Assembly: GCF_963675165.1 (NCBI RefSeq)
Contig: NC_087377.1
Span: 4,362,042 to 4,394,541 of the forward strand
Length of the DNA: 32,500 bases
Direction: 5' to 3'
Source of the DNA: Halichondria panicea
Lineage: Eukaryota > Porifera > Demospongiae > Suberitida > Halichondriidae
Shown here: piece after piece, positions 10,989 through 21,600 of the stretch
Position numbering within the stretch: position 1 is the stretch's first letter
Layout of the letters: the number at the start of each line of letters is the position of its first letter
Made by a program: the position numbers and the translations under genes
Notes under the pieces: model-generated
What the model saw: only the letters and a program-made list of their open reading frames with translations
Told to the model about the DNA's origin: nothing
Database searches by the model: none

Positions 10989-11174
10989 TTAATGTCTTAT
11001 GAAAACACAGCTATAGAGAAAATTATTGACAAGATAATAATTATTATTATGGCCTCCAAGTTTCTTGTCAGCAGCTGCTGGTACTGGAACAACACAAAAT
11101 GTCCCTTCAACTGGAGTTGACAGTTTGGACCTGATGCTCATAGGCCGGGAAGCCTTCTTCTTTGACCCAACTTC
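10989..11174 (-). CDS. Possible terminal exon or fragment, unidentified
   Basis: After an AG acceptor (11176-11175) the minus strand is open for 62 codons to TAA at 10989. The first 40 residues, with KKKASRPMSIRSKLSTPVEG and FCVVPVPAAADKKLGG, have a coding-like composition. The last part comes from AT-rich repeat. No family is recognised and no neighbouring exon was found, so it may be an exon relic. Confidence 0.3.
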   Translation of the reverse strand, partial: EVGSKKKASRPMSIRSKLSTPVEGTFCVVPVPAAADKKLGGHNNNYYLVNNFLYSCVFIRH

Positions 11175-11880
11175 CTAGCTACCACCTAGATCTTATAGCT
11201 AGCTAGCTCAAGAGATAATTTGTAACACGGAGCTAATTTTGTGAATATGTACGGTATATAGCTTTTACGGGAATTCTTTGAATCTGAACAAATTGCAACC
11301 ATGCCCATATATACAAGGGTAAGGGCTGAGTGCATCCCGAGCGCACGTGTTATAATTATATCCCTATAGCAACACAAATACACCTGCACAGCTTCTACAA
11401 TTACTGAAAGAGACTAGTCCCAGCTGCTTGCATCTATATACTCAAAAGCCAGTATATATCTGACCATTCAAGATTGCTCATTGGCACGACGAATGGCTTA
11501 TAATTAGTTGACTCACAAAACCTTGGGCTCCTCGCTCGATGTTAGATCAGCCCCACCCCCCGAACGTTGCAAAAACATTTCTCTTCTCAACGCTGCTGCA
11601 AAATAGCCCCACCCCAAAGGTAAAGCTGCGGAGCAACTCGAACAACCCCATTTCAAACTCTGCTGCAAAAAAGCCACTCTCCAACTCTGACGATGCCTCC
11701 AACCAGTGACTGTATTCTAGGACTATATGTTCAAGCAGACAGTAAAGAACTGGACAAGCCTATAGATATACTATACGCCTGTGCTATGCGGCATTTATTT
11801 CTTTGTAAAAATGTTACGTAAAGCCTTCACAAGGCGTTGTGGTCAGTACGATACAGTGCAGAATATGATATTGTACAGTT

Positions 11881-11962
11881 GTTATAGTAGTTAGCTCTGC
11901 ACTAGAACGCTAGCTATTGGTATAGCTGCAAGAGTGAGAAGAGAGCTGCATGGCTCTGCTGG
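11881..11962 (+). repeat. Partial copy of the foldback element body
   Basis: Matches about 5045-5115 of copy 1 (TAGTTAGCTCTGCACTAGAA, then GCAAGAGTGAGAAGAGAGCT). Confidence 0.7.
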
Positions 11963-12061
11963 CTCACTGTCATCTTGGATACTCTCGTAATTGCTATAGC
12001 CTGGTCTGCAGTGCAGGCAATGATCGATGTCAAATGAAATTTTTAAATCACGAAAGTCACC

Positions 12062-13525
12062 GTATACTCATGGATACTATAAATTACATGGATATGAAAC
12101 GCCTCTAGATTACAGTGATTCCAGATAGTATCCGGAGTTTTGCTGGGAGGAGGATTGTCTCACAGCTACCAGAAAATGAAGAGCTACTGGCAAGCAAAGA
12201 ATCTGTTGCCACAAGAGTCTACAATTGAAAGCTAAAGTGATACCACTATGATTGGCATTAACTAGGTCTGTAAAGTAAGTTTTAGTTATGATTGTTCCAG
12301 TTAGAGCGTTGTAGCTGATTTGTGGAGCTAAAAATGGCTATATTCACTCTTTTAATAACTTTGTGTTAGTTGATCTGCTATTTGAAAAGAATTACTGTGT
12401 TTATTTTTTGTATAGTAGTTAGCCAGTAGGTATAGGTACTGGGTCCACTTACTTCTGACCTTGTGTATGCTTTAACTATCTGGTTACAAACAGTTGAAGG
12501 TGTTTTCAAGTGTCCTTCTTTGTGTAAGTGTCCTTCTTTGTGTTAGTTGATTTCTTGAACCACATTTGTTGAATGTCTGTACTAAGTTTTATTGCGTAGA
12601 GTAAGGGCGCCGGGCATGTTCACCGGGTCCACTAAGTTTTATTGATGCACATGTCTTAGTTTGGCTAAAAAGCAAGTTCAAATGTACTAAAAATTCACGC
12701 TCTCAATGAATTGTTGTTGATTATTTATTATTTTTCGATTATGAAATTATGTTATAGTTGTGACGCATGAAAAACGTTTTCTGCCTACCACTGAATCTGT
12801 TTAACAGTGTTATACTATAAAAGGGACCGTTTCAGGTTACTGGGTGGAGGGTGGGCTTTAGGTAACTTCAGCCATACTATGCCAGTATCTAGATAGTGGC
12901 ACAGTTCAAGGCTTGACCTGTGCCATATGGCAGATATTGGCACAGTGTTTCCTTTGATCTGCCCACTCAAAATGCAACAAAGCTACATAATTATATTTCG
13001 TTCGTATAATAATTATAGTAGTTACAATGTCATACTTGACTGTTTGCTTATGTTTTGCAGCCAGACTACACCTCAGACAATGCCTTGCGAGAAGAAGGAA
13101 CCATTCATTGACTGGCGAAAGAATGACACGAGAATGTGACGTCCACATGTCTATGTCAAAGCCTCTACTCCACATCAGCTATTATAGCCAAGCATTATCA
13201 TGATTCATTCATTTCCAATCTATCTAGACACATAGTTTTTGTTATTACTAAATAGTAATAATATTTTGTGCTATATTAAATCCCAGAATGCACATGTAAA
13301 GTGTATTCTTGTTATTGTCAAGCCTCCATCATCATCATTCTCAGTCAGAAATTTTCAAAAGTCATCTGAGATGCTCTCAGAGCTGGAACAACTAGAGACA
13401 CACTTTCAGTAGCCATAAAAATTCGTATACTAGACCGTTACATCCGAGGTGATCATCATCCCAGCCCAAACGTCCGTTTACGGAGGCGTTTCATATCCAT
13501 GTAATTTATAGTATCTATGGTATAC
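12062..13525. mobile_element. Segment bounded by an inverted repeat of about 44 bp
   Basis: 12062-12105 and the reverse complement of 13483-13525 agree at nearly all positions (core ATAAATTACATGGATATGAA then ACGCCTC). The interior of about 1.38 kb has two exon-like segments but no transposase. It might be a nonautonomous DNA transposon or a MITE pair in opposite orientation. No clear target duplication was seen. Confidence 0.45.
12116..12228 (+). CDS. Possible terminal exon, unidentified
   Basis: After a TTACAG acceptor the frame encodes IPDSIRSFAGRRIVSQLPEN, then EELLASKESVATRVYN, and stops at TGA 12226-12228. Composition looks like real protein and the exon sits right after the 44-bp inverted repeat. 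A second acceptor at 13060 (TTTTGCAG) precedes PDYTSDNALREEGTIH and a stop. No domain is recognised, and upstream exons were not found. Confidence 0.3.
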
Positions 13526-15338
13526 TTGTTCGAGTTGAACGAATTATGAACATTACCCCGGTAGTTCAATGTATTATGGGGACCTCACCTGTAATAATTA
13601 TAGGTAACCCCCACACACATTCAACCTATACCCCTATATACACACACGCACCACCCTGTGGGGTCTGGAGGCCATCATAACTCCTTTGTCCTTTGTCCTT
13701 GTAGGCAGTGAAGTCTCTCAGTAGGTCCTTGTTCAATGATCACTACTCAGGGGGCAGCGCACACACACCTCACGCACAGTGTTGAGTCTGTGTGTGAGGA
13801 GAGCAGCAATGACACACTTTAAACCCTGTACACAGCGGAACACTTCGTTGTTCTTGCATGCATGTAGATGTGCAATATGCTTTGCGTTCATTCTTTAATA
13901 TCATGCAGCCGCAATAATTGTACATGCAATGTGTGTGGATAATAATAAGAAACACAATCATGGCTAATTTATACTGGCTCTATGCAACGTACCCTTCCAA
14001 GCACTTAATTTGTGAATATCATCTCAAAAAACAGCTCCAGCAAAATGCATTATACGAACAAACATTATAATAGGTATGGCAGCTATATATATAGGGATGT
14101 GCCACTGCATGGTCAGTGGTTGGTACTACAAGGAGTCCATAAAAAGAGAGAGTATCGAATGAAGCATTATAGGTTGCATCAGATGTATTTGGAAAGTAAT
14201 GTGACTGCGCGCTTAATTGGTAACTGACCAATCCGAGCACATGGATCAGGCCTCATGCAGCAAGAAACTGCATAGCACCCCTGTCCCTTGTCCCCCAAAA
14301 GGAAACACTGCTATTCATCTCAAATATCTTTCAAGGTTGCTGCTTCTCAGCTTTACACAAGACTGTGAGAAGAACTAGCTCTAATAAGTGGGCAGGGCTT
14401 ACTTGCTTGTATCAAGTTGTATGAGCATGCATGTGCAGTGAGCTAGTGAATCCACATCCAGAGCTGAGCAATGATGCTACTGGAGCATCTTCCCACAACA
14501 ATGCATCTTATTCCATGTAGAAATCTTATTGTTTTGCACTGAAAATCGTGTGCTTAATTATAGTGAATTCACAAAATTTCGCCTCCTTTGGCAGCCAGCC
14601 GAACGCTTTACAGAGAAGAAAGAACAGCGCTAAGGAAAAAGGTCACAATTAGATAAAAAGGCAGTATATATATGGACCACTATAATATATAATGTTTTAT
14701 CTGCATGAGGAAGTTGGTACCAATGGTCAGGCACAAAGTTACAAATAATTTTATGACGATAGCTATGCACAACAACGATTGTCTTACAGGCATGCAGATC
14801 CAACATTACAGAGTTCTCCATCAAACATTTAAATCTTATATGTAGATCTGTGCAGAGTATTATAACTTGAAAGGTAAATCTTCCTTCACTTTTGAATTCC
14901 ATGATAGAATAATAATGCTTGCTACTTAGTCTTTGCAGGCATGCATGTCTCTTTGATGCTTTGTCACCTAATTCTAAGACTAACCTTACCATAATTATTG
15001 CGCATGCATGCATAAGAAAAATAATTAAATCGTCATGATTTGGCATGGATTGTGTTTAGGCATGCAATCATGAATAGCTATAATAATATTAGACGTTTAT
15101 TTTTCAAAAAGAAGATCGGAGAATTCACAGTTCTATATAATTATACGTCTTACACGTTATTGAGTTCGCTTATGCATGTTCGCCCCAAATTAAACGATCT
15201 GCACGCTCCTATTAGAGTATTATTAACGTACAGCTGTCAAGTAGATATATATTAATATACAATGTATAATTATACTGCTAGCTTATACTAAACTAATAGT
15301 CACAACACCAATTAAAACAGTGCAAAAATTATGTGAGA
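13526..15338. other. Intergenic DNA without recognised genes
   Basis: It lies between the exon-like segments and the RTK terminal exon. It holds a CA-rich patch near 13630-13770 and many GCATGC and ATAATTAT motifs. A 138-codon minus-strand ORF (14630-15046) has no recognisable domain and an AT-driven composition, so I do not call it. Confidence 0.5.
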
Positions 15339-15637
15339 TTACGAAGTTTCGTGTGAAGATCGTCTGTGCAGTACTTTAGCATATCCGGTGGTGTCTCGAT
15401 AGTCACTGTAACCTTCATGGTCGTGCTCTGGCAGTGGAGATTGTTGAGGGTCACTGTCGAAATGGTGAGCTGAGTCAGTAACTTGTTCAGCTGGATTTTC
15501 CTGTAACTCTTGTTTACGTCCTATCCCATAAGCAAGATTGGTCTCCGTGGTTACTTGTTCAGCTTGTAACCGGTCTTCATTTCTTAACCCGTATGCAGCA
15601 TTTGTTTCTATGGCAACCTCCTCACTAGCTGCATGAC
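15339..15637 (-). CDS. RTK exon 16: C-terminal tail with repeated ETNxAYG motifs
   Basis: A 299-nt terminal exon ending in TAA at 15341-15339. It encodes two imperfect units of about 24 residues, each with ETN-A/L-AYG and ending AEQVT, followed by [19 protein letters not shown] and SSHETS. The tyrosines are plausible autophosphorylation and adaptor sites. The phase matches exon 15 exactly across an intron of about 4 kb that holds a transposon. Confidence 0.75.
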
Positions 15638-18600
15638 CTACAAAGAATGCTAAAACACTTGAAAATTAACACAATTATAGGGGGGGACTCCATTACGTAT
15701 TGGCTATTATTATAATTATCAATTAGTGTTCTGACCAGTGGAAGGAGAAGCTTCTCCCCTATATACAAATCAGCTTCCCTCCCATAGATTCCTCCCTACC
15801 TTTCCATTGAGAAGGTCTAATACTAAATGGCTAATGGGTAATTCCATATCAATTCAGCAAAAGTTCGCACATGACCCCCTCGGAATTGCCTGAAATTTGG
15901 TATGTGGGTAGTGTTTGTGGTTTTAGGAAGTTTCTGAAAATTAAAACTCATAATGTTGTATGGCTTTGTGGTTATATAGCCCACTAAACATTCCACGTTT
16001 TGTCTGATTTTACTGCACTGACTGCTATTCAAGTCCTTGTAACTTTCCTATTCTTAAAGATGTTATGAAATTGATAATATAACCTCGGAGCATGCATGAT
16101 GGGCTTTCATTTAATGTACTGTATAGCTTCATTTGGTAAATAATAGGGGTGACAGATTCTTTCTGAATTGAACCTTTGATCTTTCAAAACCGACTGCTCG
16201 GAATTTCGTTAATTTTTTTTAGGTGTATGCTTAGGCCCTTATTTATGAACTGTGAACATTTCATGTTGGGGGTCCATTGGGATTGAAAGATATGTAGTCT
16301 TATAGAATAGTACATATGCCTCTCTCAGTACACTATTGCACACACTAACACTGTTTGCGTTTATTTAATTAAAAATAATTGTGTGTTTGATCATGCATGT
16401 ATCAAAGAATGATAGCTTGAACAAGGACAACCTCCTTTTTCCTTAGTGCAACCAATCATTTTATTAGCAGCAGTCAATTTTTACAGTGCACTAGTGTGTC
16501 ACATCTGCCTAGCCTACTGCTTACAAAGAAAAACAATGGCTCACAATTCTTGTTGCAATCCCTTTGATTTACCTGGGCACTATTGGAGAAGTCGCAAGAA
16601 CAACTTAAGACCTGTCACAGAATGGATGTGTGAGAAAGCTCCACAACTTTCTATTTCCTCCAAGATCTGTGACACCTGCCGAAAGAAGATTAGCAAGCAG
16701 ATACCACCACCTCAACCCCTTCTCCCTGAACCTGCTTCCCCATCACCTGAAGTCCCTGACTGTGACATTGACTATGTGCCAACATCTGTTTCCACCATTA
16801 ATAAATATTTGGCAGAAATTGGTGAAACACCTTATTCCAAGAGTAAAGCCCGTGGAAAGAACTATTCTAGCCAAAAAATTAAAAGGATTACAGAAGCAAT
16901 GCAGCACACAGTTATCACTGGCAACATTTTAGACGATGGGAGTGAGATGATTCAACAGCTCAAAGAAAAGTTTGAAGTAGTATCAAAAACAAGTGAACGT
17001 TTGCAAATTCTCACTGTTTTGCCCAAAAGCTGGACAGTGAAGAAGATTCAGGAGGAATTTGGTGTGACAAAACACACAGCACAAAGGTCAAAGAAGATTG
17101 TAGAAGAACAGGGGGTTCTGTCTCTTCCAAGCCCAAAAGCTGGTCATTCACTAGTGGTAGAAACTGTCGATGTTGTCCACTCATTCTATCAATCTGATGA
17201 CATCAGCCGAGTTATGCCTGGTATGAAAGATTTCGTATCTGTTAGAAAGGACGGCAAGCGTACCCATATTCAAAAGAGATTAGTTCTAAGCAACTTGAAA
17301 GAGGCATACAGCGAATTTAAGCAGAAATTTCCTGATCAAAAGGTTGGCTTTTCCAAATTTGCTGAGCTCCGACCAAAACATTGCATTCTAGCTGGCGCTA
17401 GTGGCACACACTCAGTGTGTGTGTGCACTATACATCAAAATGTGAAGTTAATGATATTTGAGATGCGACTCTCAGATCTACCAACATACCAGCATTGTTT
17501 GGCAAGAATCATGTGTAATCCACCCTTGCCAGAATGCTATTTTAGTGAATGTAAGGCTTGTCTGGGAATTGAAAAACTCAGAGATGACGTACTCACTTCA
17601 TTAGATGAAAATGAAGTGGACCAACTTATCTACAAACAGTGGGTTTCTACTGACAGATCCACGCTTGAAACTTTTTGTGCAACAGCAGAAGAGTTCGTTG
17701 ATACTTTCTGTGAAAAATTAGAGCTCCTGCGATCCCACTCTTTTGTAGCTAGTCAGCAAGCCGCATTCTATGCCGACTACAAAGCAGGCCTTAAGCCTGG
17801 TGAATTTTTGGTCACTGCAGATTTTTCGGAGAATTATTCATTTATTTTGCAAGATGCTGCCCAGGGCTTTCACTGGAATAACTCACAGGCAACTATTCAT
17901 CCCTTCGTCGCCTACTACTCTGATTTGAAAGTGGTGCACCATCTAAGTTATGTGGTCATTTCTGATTGTCTACATCATGACACTGTAGCTGTTTATCTTT
18001 TTCAGAAACTATTCCTAGGATTTTTGACAGCTCATCTTCCCGAAAGATTGCATCCCAAGAAAATTATATATTTCTCAGACGGCGCAGCATCCCAGTACAA
18101 AAACCGAAAAAACTTCCTCAACCTATGCCACCACAAAGACGACTTTGGTATGTCAGCTGAGTGGCATTTTTCGGCCACCTCACACGGAAAAGGCGCTTGT
18201 GATGGTCTAGGTGGAACAGTAAAGCGCCTAGCAGCTTGAGCGAGTTTACAGAGACCATACAATGACCAAATTATGACGCCTCGCCAGCTGTTTGATTGGG
18301 CATGCACGAATATACAAGCTGCTAATTTCGGTTATTGTAGCAATGAAGATTATCAGAGGGAAGAGCAAAATCTGGAGAAACGTTTCCAAAACTCTCGTAC
18401 TATTCCTGGTACTAGAAAGCTGCATTCCTTTGTTCCTGTCTCAAACACTAAAGTAAAGGTCAGGAATTATTCAGCTTCAAAAACTGTGAAAGAAGAGAGG
18501 GTCAGTTCGGCAAAGAATGATATTCCACCTAATTCAATTGTGGGCTTTGTAACGTGCTTATGTGATGGACATTGGTGGCTAGCTTGCGTACTGGAAGTCA

Positions 18601-21600
18601 ATCAGGAAGATAATCTAGTGAGGCTAATATTCCTGCATCCACATGGCCCAAATACTTCTTTCAAGTATCCGCAAAAAGAAGACATACGCACTGTTAAAAT
18701 AGAAACTATTTTAAGGCTTGTTGATCCCCGAACAAGAACTGGTCGTACATACACTCTGTTAAAAAAGATACTAAGTCTACTACTGAAATGTGTGTTATTT
18801 TGTCTCAGTAGAGTAAGTTATTTTTGCACATCTGTTTTGTGGCCAATCTTCTCGTCAAACAGTGTTAGTGTGTGCAATAGTGTACTGAGATAAGTCACAG
18901 AGGCATATGTACTATTCTATAAGACTACATATCTTCCAATCCCAATGGAGCCCCAACATAAATTTTCACAGTTCATAAACAAGGGCTTAACATATACCGT
19001 AAAAAAATTTAACGACGTTCCGAGCAGTCGGTTTTGAAAGGTCAAAGGTTCAATTCAGAAAGAATCTGTCACCCCTATTATTTACTGAATGAAGCCATAC
19101 AGTACATTAAATGAAAGCCCCATCATGCATGCTCCGAGATTATATTATCAATTTCATAACATCTTTAAGAATAGGAAAGTTACAAGGACTTGAATAGCAG
19201 TCAGTGCAGTAAAATCAGACAAAATGTGGAATGTTTAGTGGGCTATAACCACAAAGCCATACAACATTATGAGTTTTAATTTTCAGAAACTTCCTAAAAC
19301 CACAAACACTACCCACATACCAAATTTCAGGCAATTCCGAGAGGGTCATGTGCGAACTTTTGCTGAATTGATATGGAATTACCCTAATACTAAATGGTAA
19401 TCAAACTGCATATCTGAAAACTAAAACATAAATTCTCTTCAGGAGGGAGCTATAGGACCCCTGGATCCCCCTCTCACTTAATTCATTTTCTCCCACAATC
19501 TAGAGATAGTAGATAAGATACCCTGATAATAATGCACAGACGGTGTCTGCTTGAAGTAACATGCAATAAAAGAAATGCAGTGTGTCCTTACTTAGAGTGA
19601 GCTATCAATTGCTTACTGTGTTCATCCTCAGTGATGGGGACTAGCTCCATGTTCAGTTCCACGTAGCCCACCATGGTGCTCAGAACTTTCTCCAACTCGG
19701 CTGCTAGCTCATCGAAGGATGGCCTCTCGTCAGAATCCTCGTACCAACATGTAGTCATCAGTGAGATCCTGTAGTAACAATCAGACAAATGAACGACACT
19801 ATATATACAATCAAATTAAGTTGCCATGTGACATACTTTCATAAAATAAAAAAACATAGATAAAATGAAAGCACCGCGCGGATGTTGATGCCTCGGTGGA
19901 GGTGGAGGTGCATGTTAAAGCTATATACTAGCTATTTAGCCTTAGCTTTTATACACACATAATAATAATAATTATCACGATTAACATTCTTGCATAATAA
20001 TTAATTTTGCTGCATGCAGGCAAAATCCAGAATCGCAGGGAAACCCAAAGAGTGGGTAATGATCAACCATGATTGTTGTTAAAAACAATCGATGCCAAAA
20101 GTTCAAGTCTAAAATGAAGGAGTGCATCAGCAGCTATATAGAGCCTTGCAGCTCTTTTTCACTCTTGCAGCTGCCAATAGCTATAGCGTTCTAGTGCAGA
20201 GCTATAGGTAGTGTAGCAACACTCAGTAAACAAGTTTTGCTACGCACTTTTCTGAAAAGGCTGCAATGGCATTCCAAGTAAGCAAAACTAGGCATAACTC
20301 GAGAATGAATTAAGCATTATTTTGCAAATCCACGAATTAAAAAACATGACTAGAAGCCTATAGAAACTCTTACTTGCACTTTATTGATCCTTGAGCAGAT
20401 GTAGCAGTCTACACAGACACACAGACAGATGGACACACAAACATGCTACCGTATACCTCGCTTGCGCATGCACAGCGAGGCATGATGAAAGCACCACGGG
20501 TGCTCAGTGATGCGTCGGTGGTGATGCTAAAGCTATACATAACACTATATAATACTGTAATAACTCTTATATAATTATTATGACAACACTCCAAGGGCAA
20601 GTTTTTCTACGCACTATTCTGAAAAAGGATGCAAAGGCATTCCAAGTATTAAAGCAAAACTAGTCGAGAACCAAGAATAATTTGCAAATCCACGAATTAA
20701 AATCCACAAATTAAAATCCAAAAAACATAATTATGCTAGAAGCCTATAATTATGTAGAAACTTTTACTTGTATTTCATGGATCTTTGAGCAGTTGTATTA
20801 TAGCAGTCTACACACACACACACACATTACCGTATACCGTATACCTCGCTTGCACATGCGCGAAGCATGAATCACCTGCTATAGTTCGCTAGTCAATGTA
20901 TATATACACTAACATATCTGTTACCGAGGCAATGAATCACCTGCTATATAGCATCAATGTATATACACTAACATATCTGTAGAGCAGGCAATATTCTGGG
21001 GAGGTTCCAATCTCTTGCCCTCTCTGAGTAGAGCCACTAGGGACATTGGGTCCACTCCAGGGTAGGGGGTCCGGCCACTACTGAAGACCTCCCATACAGT
21101 CACACCATACGACCACTGCATTAACAAATTTCACACAGTTTTTTTAATTTGTAAAGTTAATCAAGCTTTGAGAGCACAAAACTGAACACAATACTGTATG
21201 CCATAATTATTTACTTGCCCTCCTTGATTAAACGCTTATCTCGTTTAAACACCCATTGTAAAAGATCTGTGTCTGTCAAGAAACGTCCTTCTTGGGGCGT
21301 AGCACTGTGGGTAGAGCTGAAGTACGTAGCACGTGGAACCAGTTGCAAGCATTGCATGGCAGCATAGAATAATAGTGATAGCAAAGAGAGAGATACCGAC
21401 ACCGAGGGAGAAACACCACTCCAACGACTTATTAAGATATAAGCTGAGAGCTGTGGCAGCAGCCAAGAATAATATAACTGTTACTGTGCAAGAGTTTGAA
21501 GTAAAGTAAATATGGTAGACTATCATACATAACTGGAGTAATAGAGCATTACACATGCAGTGTCCCGTAACTAATAGCAATTAACATACCACATCTGTCT

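Larger units (their letters stand above)
15836..19384 (+). mobile_element. Near-complete 3.5-kb DNA transposon with ~525-bp terminal inverted repeats
   Basis: The ends are GGGTAATTCCATATCAATTC at 15836 and its reverse complement ending at 19384. The inverted repeats run 15836-16357 and 18856-19384 with few differences. One plus-strand gene (transposase) fills the centre. The element is flanked by TAATACTAAATGGCTAAT (15818-15835) and TAATACTAAATGGTAAT (19385-19401), a direct repeat differing by one base. It lies in the last intron of the RTK, on the opposite strand. High similarity of the two arms suggests a fairly recent insertion. Confidence 0.9.

Noticed and set aside
13740-13860. Minus-strand segment with CKNNEVFRCVQGLKCV resembling an exon
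   Set aside because: Partly made of CA repeats, no clear acceptor and no partner exon.
14630-15046. 138-codon minus-strand ORF
   Set aside because: No recognisable domain or signal; composition rich in Cys, His, Tyr and Ile as expected from AT-rich random frames; no splice or start support.
18032-18307. Minus-strand ORF across the transposase end
   Set aside because: Antisense shadow of the transposase core.
21190-21402. Minus-strand ORF in an RTK intron containing [18 protein letters not shown]
   Set aside because: It looks somewhat coding, but exons 13 and 14 join directly as KTDV-WSYGV in phase 0, leaving no place for it in the kinase. No acceptor/donor pair with domain support was found.
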